From Bacillus sp. ISL-18 (GTDB lineage Bacteria; Bacillota; Bacilli; Bacillales; Cytobacillaceae), in assembly GCF_018613415.1 (NCBI RefSeq), contig NZ_JAGGQG010000004.1, forward strand, positions 33,118 to 97,117: 64,000 nt of DNA, read 5' to 3'. The notes below the pieces were generated by a model. It made no database searches, was not told where the DNA came from, and saw only the letters and a list, made by a program, of their open reading frames with translations. Numbering within the stretch: the first letter of the stretch is position 1; the number at the start of each line of letters is the position of its first letter. The translations under genes were made by a program, and so were the position numbers. Below, piece after piece: positions 25,675-34,009 of this stretch.

Positions 25675-26487
25675 ATGCTCCATTTAAAATCAGGTAAGAT
25701 CGAGAAATTCGAACAGTATTCTCAATTTCGTACCCTACAGGAATTTAATCACCATATCGAGATGTGGCTGTTAGAACATAAGCAAGCTTTTTCAAAAGGA
25801 GAATTAATCGGTTTTAAAAGATTGGTACGATATGCCGCTAAAATCCCTGGGGTTTGCAATGCCAAGATCGGCACCGTCTTAAAATCCATCCACGAGGAAT
25901 ACCAAAACAACGGCATCTCCCGTTCAACCTTTAAGCGGATGATCTTGAAGGCCAAGGAATTAGGAATCCTAACTGTCTTTGAAACAGAAAGAAAAAATGG
26001 TTCACAAACCAGCAATCTATACCAATTTAATCGTTTTCCTTCAAATGAGCCACCTAAAGAAAAAACGATGGACCACCCTAAAGAAGCTAGTAATCTTTTA
26101 AAAACTGAAAAAGATCAAAAGATAAAAAAACGTATAGAAGAACCAGCAAAATTAGACCATACATATGTGAGCGATCGTGTTCCGCAGCCATTTGTCCAAC
26201 TCGTTAAGTGCTTCTTTAATGATGCAAAGACCATCGAGGAGTATTGGAAAATGGCAAAAATCACTGCCTACCAAAACCTCTGGGAGAATGATCCTGAACT
26301 AATTCAAGATGTCGCCATTCAATCCTTTAAGCAGCTAATCAATAAGCTGAAGCTCAGCCGCAACATCCAAAATCCGTTCGCCTATTTTTATGGAATCTCT
26401 TACAATAAGTTTTGCAACCTTTTCCACAAAAAAATGCAGGGCGAGTACGAGTTGAATGATACGGAGGTAGTATTCAGGATTGTTTAA
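25675..26487 (+). CDS. Helix-turn-helix protein of plasmid-replication-initiator-like type
   Basis: 270 residues. The N-terminal half (LVRYAAKIPGVCNAKIGTVLKSIHEEYQNNGISRSTFKRMILKAKELGILTVFETERKNGSQ) reads as a winged helix in which an HTH recognises DNA. The middle is a charged linker, and the C-terminal half (about 165-265) is helical. I know this type as a common, mostly uncharacterised Bacillus HTH protein; a link to replication initiators is a guess. The ATG at 25675 has AAAGGATG 7 bp upstream. No plasmid or phage genes are nearby. Confidence 0.6.
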   Translation: MLHLKSGKIEKFEQYSQFRTLQEFNHHIEMWLLEHKQAFSKGELIGFKRLVRYAAKIPGVCNAKIGTVLKSIHEEYQNNGISRSTFKRMILKAKELGILTVFETERKNGSQTSNLYQFNRFPSNEPPKEKTMDHPKEASNLLKTEKDQKIKKRIEEPAKLDHTYVSDRVPQPFVQLVKCFFNDAKTIEEYWKMAKITAYQNLWENDPELIQDVAIQSFKQLINKLKLSRNIQNPFAYFYGISYNKFCNLFHKKMQGEYELNDTEVVFRIV

Positions 26488-26551
26488 CTTCTGGTCCAAA
26501 CTTCTGATATTATTAGGAAGAGAATCTATCCATTTAATAGGAGTGGACATC

Positions 26552-27253
26552 ATGAAAGCTTTTTTCTTCGACCTAGATGATACTTTATATGACCAGCTGC
26601 AGCCATTTCAAGCAGCTTATCATCGAGTGTTTTCAACCATTACCGATATTTCGATTCTAGCACTCTTTAAAAAAAGCAGAGAATACAGTGATAAAGTGTT
26701 TGGACTGACAGAATCAGGAGAAATGTCTTTAGAGAAGATGCACCAATACCGAATGATAAATGCTTTTAAAGACTTCGGTTATTCGATCTCGACCGATGAG
26801 GCTAATGCCTTTCAAAAAGAGTACAAAGATCACCAGTACAAAGTTTCGCTTATTCCGGAAATGAAGAATATCCTTCATTATTTAAACAAGAAGGACATTC
26901 CGATTTATGTCACCACCAATGGGCCTTCCCGCCACCAGCGGTTAAAGCTAGCTGCATTGAATCTTGCTGAGGTGATTCCCGAATCCAATTTCTTTATTTC
27001 CAGTGAAGTCGGTTTTGCTAAACCGCGAAAGGATTTCTTTGAGTATGTGAATCGAAAAACGAATACACATCCTGCCGATTCGTATATGGTGGGGGATTCT
27101 TTTGAGAATGACATTGCCGGGGCGGATCTTGCGGGTTGGAACTCTATTTGGATTAATCCCACGAACAAGCAAAAGACGATCGATTCGATTCAGCCCACTT
27201 ATGAGATAAATTCCTATCCGCAACTTGAGGAACTTATTAAGTTATTATTTTAG
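26552..27253 (+). CDS. HAD-superfamily hydrolase (subfamily IA, YjjG-like)
   Basis: 233 residues from the ATG at 26552 (GGAGTGG upstream); the frame extends 24 codons further upstream without support. Motif I is FFFDLDDTLYD (nucleophile Asp and acid/base Asp), motif II is VTTNGPS, motif III Lys is in GFAKPRKDFF, and motif IV is MVGDSFENDIAGA. The cap insert of about 80 residues places it among subfamily IA phosphatases that act on small phosphorylated metabolites or nucleotides. Confidence 0.85.
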   Translation: MKAFFFDLDDTLYDQLQPFQAAYHRVFSTITDISILALFKKSREYSDKVFGLTESGEMSLEKMHQYRMINAFKDFGYSISTDEANAFQKEYKDHQYKVSLIPEMKNILHYLNKKDIPIYVTTNGPSRHQRLKLAALNLAEVIPESNFFISSEVGFAKPRKDFFEYVNRKTNTHPADSYMVGDSFENDIAGADLAGWNSIWINPTNKQKTIDSIQPTYEINSYPQLEELIKLLF

Positions 27254-27316
27254 GCTTATTTATAAATGATCGGTGATGTAGGGTTTGAGTCTAGTAAGAT
27301 TATTGGTTCATTAGAG

Positions 27317-27565
27317 GGACTCTATTAGACAGAAACCGGTGGTCGACTTCTATTAGACAATACCGGCGCTCTACTTCACTTTTTGTCTATTAGAGGGACT
27401 CTATTAGACAATACCAGATGGTCGACTTCATTTTTTGTCCTTTAGACGGACTCTATTAGACAATACCAGGTGGTCGACTCATACTTTGTCCATTAGACGG
27501 ACTCTATTAGACAATACCAGGTGGTCGACTTCATTTTTTGTCCATTAGACGATCTCTATTAGACC
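27317..27565. repeat. 51-53-bp minisatellite
   Basis: GGACTCTATTAGACA recurs at 27317, 27395, 27448 and 27499, with a degenerate copy near 27550, giving periods of 78, 53, 51 and 51 bp. The unit also contains ATACCAGGTGGTCGACTTC and TTTTTTGTCCATTAGACG. No ORF spans it. The rest of the 27254-27813 gap (27566-27813) is AT-rich and holds only the presumed promoter of the DUF5317 gene. Confidence 0.88.
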
Positions 27566-27813
27566 TACTCCTACCTCTAAATCCCCCAACACCTCCTCCC
27601 TAACCCTTCCTATATTTCCGACAATTTCCGATAAATTACAGCAACTATAATTAAAAAAATCAACAATTTTGACATAAATTTTTCCAATTCCAGTATTGCA
27701 TTCGACAATATTTTTTGGTTAGATAGATATGGTATTGTAAGAATATTTTTCCTTCATGGAATTTTTGCGCTTTTATTACTAGTTTTATATTCTAGCATAG
27801 GCAGGTTAAATGA

Positions 27814-28407
27814 ATGGTATTTGATGGCATCATTATTTCGTTTATTGTCGGTTTTCTTCGCAAAGGGAACTTAAGAGCACTTGCACAATTAAAGTTAAAG
27901 TGGGGATGGATTTTCCCTCTACTATTAGTTGTAGAATTGACTGTCTTTAAGCTTCAGAACAGCAATAAAATTCTAGGACAATGGAGCGGATCTATCTACA
28001 TAATAGTCTATGTTTTAGGCCTCCTATTTCTATTTATAAACCGAAAAAATCGAGGATTTACGCTCATTCTAATTGGGGTATTTCTTAATTTTATTGTAAT
28101 GATTCTAAACGGCGGACGAATGCCAGTATCGGTTCAAGCAGCCTCCATTTTGGATCCAAGCTATACCGAAGTACTAAAAAAAAGTTTATATGCTAAACAT
28201 GCAATGTTAACATCTTCAACACATCTCGGATTTTTGGGAGATGTGATCCCTATCTCTAAACCCTATCCAAGGACACAAATCATCAGCATTGGCGATATCG
28301 TGATGAATATTGGAATCTTCCTTTTTATTCAGTACCTTATGGTTGGTCATCCACTGGTGAAAAAGGTCGTTGCTGCCTCCCTTTCCTTGAAAGGGGGTGA
28401 AAAGTGA
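27814..28407 (+). CDS. DUF5317 family membrane protein
   Basis: 197 residues with five or six hydrophobic segments. The conserved features I recognise for DUF5317 are the N-terminal ISFIVGFLRKGNLRALAQL, the central LNGGRMPVS motif, SSTHLGFLGDVIPI and PRTQIISIGDIVMNIGIFLFI. Function unknown. Its stop codon overlaps the ATG of a 35-residue ORF (TGATG), and a GGDEF/HD-GYP gene follows, so it could be part of a c-di-GMP-linked unit. The ribosome binding site is weak. Confidence 0.75.
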   Translation: MVFDGIIISFIVGFLRKGNLRALAQLKLKWGWIFPLLLVVELTVFKLQNSNKILGQWSGSIYIIVYVLGLLFLFINRKNRGFTLILIGVFLNFIVMILNGGRMPVSVQAASILDPSYTEVLKKSLYAKHAMLTSSTHLGFLGDVIPISKPYPRTQIISIGDIVMNIGIFLFIQYLMVGHPLVKKVVAASLSLKGGEK

Positions 28408-28514
28408 TGAAAAAAAATCAAAAACAAGGCATTAAATTAACTGGTATTCTTTATAATGCAATCATTATTGGTTGTGTTATTATTGCATTAACATCTGGCT
28501 ATAAATTAGTATAA
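28407..28514 (+). CDS. 35-residue membrane peptide overlapping DUF5317
   Basis: Begins MKKNQKQGIKLTGILYNAII and continues through a hydrophobic stretch (IIGCVIIALTSG) to end in KLV. One membrane segment. The ATG overlaps the DUF5317 stop codon (TGATG) and has AAGGGGGTG upstream at good distance, so translational coupling is likely. Too short for similarity judgement; function unknown. Confidence 0.65.
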   Translation: MKKNQKQGIKLTGILYNAIIIGCVIIALTSGYKLV

Positions 28515-28568
28515 AAGTAGTACCATAAGGGGAAGTAAATAGTTATTTACTTCTCCTACATTATTTAT

Positions 28569-30422
28569 ATGAGAGTGATGAACATGCGCATTTTAAAAAC
28601 ACCTGCCAATACATATCTTTTCCTGATTTCAGCAATAGGCTTTTTGTCTTTTGCTTTTTTAATAAAACTTCCAGAATCCTCCCATTTGGATTTGATTATG
28701 ATCCTTGCTCTAGCAGGATCAATACTACTACTTAATTACTACACTATTTTAATACCTCCAAAGGGCAACTCTCTTTCAATGGACTCGTCCATCTACTTAG
28801 CATGTCTTTTTATGTATGGACTAGATACAACTCTACTTGTTTTATTCATTTATTCATTCATTTTCTTTCTTTCACAGAGAAAGATTGCCTGGTGGAAACA
28901 CCTGTTTAATTTCGCTGTCTATTCGTTAATGATTATCTGTGCCTATTATTCTTTTATATTTACAAGTGGATCTACTGGTTCAATCCGTCTTAATAACATC
29001 TTTCCCTATTTAATTTCTTTTTGTACCTATTTCGGCTTGAATCTTTTATTAGTTGGTATTTATTTTATAATGGCGGCTACCGTAAGCATCATTAACTATT
29101 TTAAGGAAATTGTAAAAGAGACCATTGCTACTTATTTTAGTACCCTTGTCCTTTCGTTAGTATTAGTTATTTTAATGAAACCTGATGAGTTATTCGGCCT
29201 ATCGTTATTTACCTGTATCGCATTCTTATTATCATTAGCATTCAAACAGCATTTTAATTTATTTAAAGAAGTAACCGAAAAAGCAAATAAAGATTATTTA
29301 ACCGGGTTGAATAACCATGGTTATTTTAAAGAAATTCTAGCAAAGCTCGTAAAGGATGCACAAGACAATGATGAGTCACTAAGCGTAGCCATCCTCGATA
29401 TTGATGATTTTAAAAAATACAATGACCTGTACGGACATATCCAAGGAGACCATCTTCTCCAGGAATTTGGGGCCCTCCTGCAAACGGAGGCTGACAAGGC
29501 CGATTATATTGTGGCCCGATATGGCGGTGAGGAATTTGCGATCGCCATGCCAAATACAGACCGGAATAAAGCTTATTCATTCATGAATGAGTTGAGAAAG
29601 AAAGCCAATGACACGTATTACAGCGGGGTTGAGCGTCTCCCCTACGGCTGTTTTTCCTTTTCCTGCGGGATTGCTGAATGCGAAAAAGAAACCTATAGTA
29701 TTTCAGAACTTTTAAACAAAGCAGACCAAGCCATGTATGCAGGGAAAAACCAAGGAAAAAACCTAGTACAAATTTACAATGCGAATTCGGAATACACGGT
29801 CCATCATTCTTTGTTCCTTGAAAAAGAGCTAGAAGAAGCAGAATACCAACTGAAAATTTTCCTCTCAAAGGATGTTTATACCTATCGGCATAGTAAGCGC
29901 GTCTACCAATACGCCGTTGATTTTTCACGGATGCTGAACCTAAGTATTCACGAACGTAAAACCTTGATTCTTGGGGCTCTGGTTCATGATATTGGAAAAA
30001 TTGAAATCCCACGGGAAATTTTAACGAAAAAGGGTAAGCTTGATCCTCACGAGTGGGAAATGATGAAAAAGCACGTGACTTTCGGAAAAGAGATTATTTC
30101 AACGAATAAGAAGTTGGAAGACTTGATTCCTTTGGTTGAACTTCATCATGAACGGTACGACGGTAAAGGCTATCCTTATGGATTAGCGGGAAAATCGATC
30201 CCAAAACTAGCACGGATCCTCTGTTTGATTGATTCCTTTGATGCGATGACCACTGAGCGTCCTTATCAAAAAACAAAAACGTTCCAAGAAGCCATCGTGG
30301 AATTACGCGAGTGTTCAGGGAAGCAATTTGATCCTCAGTTTATTGAGCCGTTTATTGAGATGATTAAGCAATTAGAAGATTCGGGAATAGAATTAGAAAA
30401 AGAATTGGCCGCGGTGCAATAG
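28569..30422 (+). CDS. Membrane GGDEF / HD-GYP protein (c-di-GMP cyclase and phosphodiesterase)
   Basis: 617 residues. About six or seven membrane segments (1-225), then a GGDEF domain (about 235-405) with active-site GGEEF at 319-323 and no RxxD inhibitory site before it. An HD-GYP domain follows (about 430-610) with HD in VHDIGK (473-474) and HHERYDGKGYP (526-536), the GYP-type signature. Both domains look catalytically competent, so the protein could both make and break c-di-GMP in response to a membrane signal. Three ATGs lie near the start (28569, 28578, 28584); the choice is uncertain. Confidence 0.88.
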   Translation: MRVMNMRILKTPANTYLFLISAIGFLSFAFLIKLPESSHLDLIMILALAGSILLLNYYTILIPPKGNSLSMDSSIYLACLFMYGLDTTLLVLFIYSFIFFLSQRKIAWWKHLFNFAVYSLMIICAYYSFIFTSGSTGSIRLNNIFPYLISFCTYFGLNLLLVGIYFIMAATVSIINYFKEIVKETIATYFSTLVLSLVLVILMKPDELFGLSLFTCIAFLLSLAFKQHFNLFKEVTEKANKDYLTGLNNHGYFKEILAKLVKDAQDNDESLSVAILDIDDFKKYNDLYGHIQGDHLLQEFGALLQTEADKADYIVARYGGEEFAIAMPNTDRNKAYSFMNELRKKANDTYYSGVERLPYGCFSFSCGIAECEKETYSISELLNKADQAMYAGKNQGKNLVQIYNANSEYTVHHSLFLEKELEEAEYQLKIFLSKDVYTYRHSKRVYQYAVDFSRMLNLSIHERKTLILGALVHDIGKIEIPREILTKKGKLDPHEWEMMKKHVTFGKEIISTNKKLEDLIPLVELHHERYDGKGYPYGLAGKSIPKLARILCLIDSFDAMTTERPYQKTKTFQEAIVELRECSGKQFDPQFIEPFIEMIKQLEDSGIELEKELAAVQ

Positions 30423-30443
30423 CTAATTTATGAAAAATAAACA

Positions 30444-30473
30444 AATCCTCTTCCGGAATGGTAGAGGATTTTC
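30444..30473 (+). terminator. Terminator hairpin after the GGDEF/HD-GYP gene
   Basis: AATCCTCT - TCCGGAATGGT - AGAGGATT followed by TTC. A separate perfect palindrome, CAGCCAATTGGCTG, is at 30498-30511. Confidence 0.65.
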
Positions 30474-30603
30474 AAGTTAGTAGTATTGCCCCGTTGGCAG
30501 CCAATTGGCTGAATTACGAAAACAGAAGCACATTTCTGCCTATCATTCATTATGTATTTTCTTGAAATAGTAGGAGAATTTTTTACATTCATGTAACCTC
30601 TCG

Positions 30604-31944
30604 TTACTTTCGGATGGTACTTGTATATTTCTTGTCTATGAAAAAAGAGACACTAACTAAGATTACTAGTATGCCTAAACAAACAAAAATACTTAATCGG
30701 TTCTCTTCACTGAAGGCAAATGCCACACAGCTAATAATCAATGCCGCTGCCGTAAAGGCTGTCACATAAGGAAATCCCCAAACTCGAAAATGAGGCAGTT
30801 CCCGATATGTTTTACGAAGCTTGACCTGCGCCAAACAGATGGCAATCCACACCACCGAGACCGTAAAGCCTGGTATTGCCATCAGATACCCAAACACACG
30901 GTCTGGCGAAAAATACGCCACAAACGTTCCCCCAACAAGAACGATTGCACTCAGGATCACACTGTATAACGGCACCCCATTCTTCGCTACATATGAAAAC
31001 TGTTTCGGTGCTTCCCCTTCTGCAGCTAAGGAATATAACATCCGCGTACAGCCATAGATTCCTGAGTTCGCCGCCGACAAAACAGCTGTAATGAGGACGA
31101 AGTTCATAATATGGGCAGAACCGGGAAATCCAACCGCAGATAACACTTGGACGAACGGACTATCCTGACTGCCGACTTCGTTCCATGGAATTAACCCACA
31201 AATGATCAGGATAGGGACTGTATAGAATATCACAATCCTCCATATCACTCCTTTAATCACCTTAGGCAATACCTTTTCGGCATCCTTTGTTTCGGTTAAC
31301 GTCAATCCAATCAGTTCTGAACCACCATAAGAAAATATCACTATTAATAGGGCCGAGAACACGCCTGACCAGCCATGCGGAAAGAACCCCTGGTGCTGCG
31401 AATAGTTTTGCAGGTAGTGAGTTTCATTGCTTGGGATTACCCCAAATAAAATACCGGCACCTAGGATGATAAATAAAACAATCATCGTAATTTTAATACC
31501 AGCGAACCAAAATTCGAACTCACCGTACTTCTTAACATTCATAAAATTGATCGCTACAATAAAAATTGCGCTAATAAAACTTAATGACCATAATGACATC
31601 GAAGGAAACCAGTACTGCAGAAAGCTTCCTGCGGCGATTACCTCAATCACACAAACGGTGAGCCACATGAAACAATACAGCCACCCAATGATAAAGGAAA
31701 CTCTAGCTCCAAATGCTAATCGAATAAATCCTTTCATATTCAGCCCAGGATAGGCAATCGCCATCTCGGCAATAGCACTCATGACAACAAGCAGCAATAT
31801 GCCTGCGAAAAGATAGGAAAATATAACAGCTGGCCCCGCAATGGAGACCGTTTCAGAAGTTCCTTTAAATATACCTGTGCCAATCGCTCCCCCGATGGCC
31901 ATCAAACGGATATGCCGTGGCAATAATCTTTTTTGTAATTCCAA
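30604..31944 (-). CDS. Amino-acid permease (APC superfamily) under T-box control
   Basis: 446 residues with 12 predicted membrane segments. RHIRLMAIGGAIGTGIFKGTSETVSIAGP is the TM1 signature of the amino acid transporter (AAT) family, FSYGGSELIGLTLTETKDAEKVLPK is TM6 and its loop, and VLSAANSGIYGCTRMLYSLA is TM8. Related proteins carry aromatic amino acids, proline, GABA or others. The leader contains a T-box whose specifier reads best as UUC, which would make this a phenylalanine or aromatic amino-acid permease induced when Phe is scarce. Confidence 0.85.
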   Translation of the reverse strand: MELQKRLLPRHIRLMAIGGAIGTGIFKGTSETVSIAGPAVIFSYLFAGILLLVVMSAIAEMAIAYPGLNMKGFIRLAFGARVSFIIGWLYCFMWLTVCVIEVIAAGSFLQYWFPSMSLWSLSFISAIFIVAINFMNVKKYGEFEFWFAGIKITMIVLFIILGAGILFGVIPSNETHYLQNYSQHQGFFPHGWSGVFSALLIVIFSYGGSELIGLTLTETKDAEKVLPKVIKGVIWRIVIFYTVPILIICGLIPWNEVGSQDSPFVQVLSAVGFPGSAHIMNFVLITAVLSAANSGIYGCTRMLYSLAAEGEAPKQFSYVAKNGVPLYSVILSAIVLVGGTFVAYFSPDRVFGYLMAIPGFTVSVVWIAICLAQVKLRKTYRELPHFRVWGFPYVTAFTAAALIISCVAFAFSEENRLSIFVCLGILVILVSVSFFIDKKYTSTIRK

Positions 31945-32034
31945 AATAGTATCCTCCTATTAAATAGCGCCGCTCATTTACCGCGATGGGTAGCTAGGCA
32001 GTCCCTCGAGCAATGACAAACACCCAATAAATAC

Positions 32035-32290
32035 AAAAAGCCCCTACTGATCAAATCAGTAGGGACGACTTTTATCGCGGTACCACCCTAGTTGCAGACG
32101 AAGTCTGCCTCTCGACTTTGTTAACGGTTCATTGACCGTCTTTCCCTTATAAAGGTCCTCTTTACTTCGAGAAAGATGCTCTGGGACTGAAGTTCATCCT
32201 TATCTTTGTACTGATTCGCACCTTCCATCAGCTCTCTAAAAACAGTGAGATAAGCACTACTAATATTCCCTTCATTGCTCAATTATGTAA
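32035..32290 (-). ncRNA. T-box leader of the amino-acid permease gene
   Basis: On the minus strand the T-box sequence AGGGTGGTACCGCG is at 32089-32076, followed by the terminator CCCTACTGAT-TTG-ATCAGTAGGGG-CTTTTT (to 32035). Upstream is Stem I: AGTAGTGCTTATC pairs through CTTATC with GATAAG. The specifier-loop side reads GATGAACUUCAG, so aligning UGAAC-NNN-A to other T-boxes gives UUC (Phe) at 32191-32189; CUU (Leu) one base earlier is the alternative. GAGAGC and the Stem I distal loop are present. Uncharged tRNA binding would permit transcription of the permease. Confidence 0.88.
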
Positions 32291-32467
32291 ATTTTAAAGA
32301 AGTAGTTCCAAATTTCAAGTATGTTCTGTATTATAGAATTTGAATTATTATTCTGTCAATACTTTTTCTAAATACTATTTTAGGAAAGATTTTTATCAAC
32401 ATCTCTTATAGCTTACTACTAAAAAAGGTGTTAAAATAAATCAAATTCAACGAGAAGGAGCACATGC

Positions 32468-33820
32468 ATGCAACAAAAAATATCATTTTCAACCTACGCC
32501 ATCATTGGGACAATGCTATTCGGAATGTTCTTTGGCGCTGGAAATTTAATCTTCCCTATCCAGATGGGACAGCTTGCTGGGACACACTTTTGGCCAGCAT
32601 TAATCGGATTCCTCGTAACAGCCATTGGCTTGCCGTTTATGGGTATTTTAGCGTTCGGTCTATCTGGGAGTAATGGACTGCGCGACTTAGCGGGACGCGT
32701 CCATCCACTATTTGGAGTCGTCTTCGCCATGGCACTTTACTTAACGATTGGACCATTCTTCGCGATTCCACGGACCGCTACGGTACCTTTCGTAGTTGGT
32801 TTTGAACCATTTATTAATCCAGCGCACACAAGTTTATATCTAGGACTCTTTAGCTTCGTATTTTTTGCCATTGTTTATTATTTCTCATTAAATCCTGCAA
32901 AAATCATTGACTATATCGGCAAATATTTAACACCGGCATTTTTAGTATTTTTATTTGTTTTAATCGTTATTGCGATTGTTAAGCCGATGGGAAGCTTCGG
33001 AAAGCCAACTGGCGATTATAGCGGGCTAGCATTTATAACAGGCTTTAAAGAAGGCTATAACACCATGGATGCCCTCGCCTCCCTTGCTTTCGGTATTGTC
33101 GTCATCAATGCGATTAAGGGACAAGGCATCACCGATACGAAGGCGATTGCGAAGGCCACTTGGAAATCAGGTATTTTTGCAATGGCACTCATGATGTTGA
33201 TTTACGGACTGATCACCTATATGGGGGCATCAAGCGTATCAGCAATCGGAACCTTCGATAATGGCGGTTTGATTTTTGCAGCAGTAGCTCAGCATTATTT
33301 CGGGTCCTTCGGGGCGATATTATTGGCGATTATTATCGTACTTGCTTGTATAAAAACGAGTATCGGATTGATTACCTCGTGCAGTGAATTTTTTAATGGT
33401 GTTTTTCCAAAAGTAAGCTACAAAATGTTTGTGCTGGTCCTAAGCCTTTTATCGTTTATCATCGCGAACTTCGGCTTAAATAATATCATTCAATTCGCGG
33501 TACCGGTGTTAATGTTACTGTATCCTTTAGCGATTGTTTTGATCTTATTGGCTCTTTTCTCACCACTATTTGGCCATAAACAAAGTGTGTATGCCGTTTC
33601 TATGTTTTTAACTTTTTGCGTAAGTTTCTTCGACGGATACAGCACGTTAGTCGGCAGCTTACCTGGCGCAACGGTCCCGGTATTCGAATCAATAAAAACG
33701 TTCTATATGAATAACTTACCGTTCAATGATATTGGGCTTGGCTGGATTTTACCGGCTGCAGTTGGCGCATTTATCGGTTATTTTTGGCCGGCAGGGACTA
33801 AAAAAGTCGTTATGAATTAA
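32468..33820 (+). CDS. brnQ: Branched-chain amino acid carrier, BrnQ
   Basis: 450 residues, twelve membrane segments, the LIVCS family. FGMFFGAGNLIFPIQMGQLAG at the N-terminus and AIPRTATVPFVVGFEP, TMDALASLAFGIVVINAIKGQG and ACIKTSIGLITSCSEFF are the conserved regions. It imports Ile, Leu and Val with Na+ or H+. AGAAGGAG precedes the ATG at 32468. It is divergent from the T-box permease, with about 180 bp between the T-box start and its start codon. Confidence 0.9.
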   Translation: MQQKISFSTYAIIGTMLFGMFFGAGNLIFPIQMGQLAGTHFWPALIGFLVTAIGLPFMGILAFGLSGSNGLRDLAGRVHPLFGVVFAMALYLTIGPFFAIPRTATVPFVVGFEPFINPAHTSLYLGLFSFVFFAIVYYFSLNPAKIIDYIGKYLTPAFLVFLFVLIVIAIVKPMGSFGKPTGDYSGLAFITGFKEGYNTMDALASLAFGIVVINAIKGQGITDTKAIAKATWKSGIFAMALMMLIYGLITYMGASSVSAIGTFDNGGLIFAAVAQHYFGSFGAILLAIIIVLACIKTSIGLITSCSEFFNGVFPKVSYKMFVLVLSLLSFIIANFGLNNIIQFAVPVLMLLYPLAIVLILLALFSPLFGHKQSVYAVSMFLTFCVSFFDGYSTLVGSLPGATVPVFESIKTFYMNNLPFNDIGLGWILPAAVGAFIGYFWPAGTKKVVMN

Positions 33821-33882
33821 GATAGGCATAAAGCGTCTCAATTCTTGAAGTTGAAATTTATAGTTTCTTACCTAAAAATAGA

Positions 33883-33910
33883 ACCATCCTTTCATTTTTG
33901 AAGGGATGGT
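33883..33910 (+). terminator. Hairpin after brnQ
   Basis: ACCATCCTTTCA - TTTT - TGAAGGGATGGT with one bulge; the T-tract that follows (ACTTTGCTTT) is poor. Likely terminator. Confidence 0.5.
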
Positions 33911-34009
33911 ACTTTGCTTTCTCATATTTTCAAATAAAACTAAACCAAGAATCATCTTCATTTCTGTTCCTCTATATAATTGTGCTGGGCTATGCCCTAG
34001 AAGCCCAAT

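Noticed and set aside
27317..27565. CRISPR-like array
   Set aside because: Direct repeats touch each other without unique spacers and no cas genes are near; it is a minisatellite.
30498..30511. CAGCCAATTGGCTG palindrome as a regulatory site
   Set aside because: A perfect palindrome, but it lies between two convergent gene ends and has no second copy; no function can be supported.
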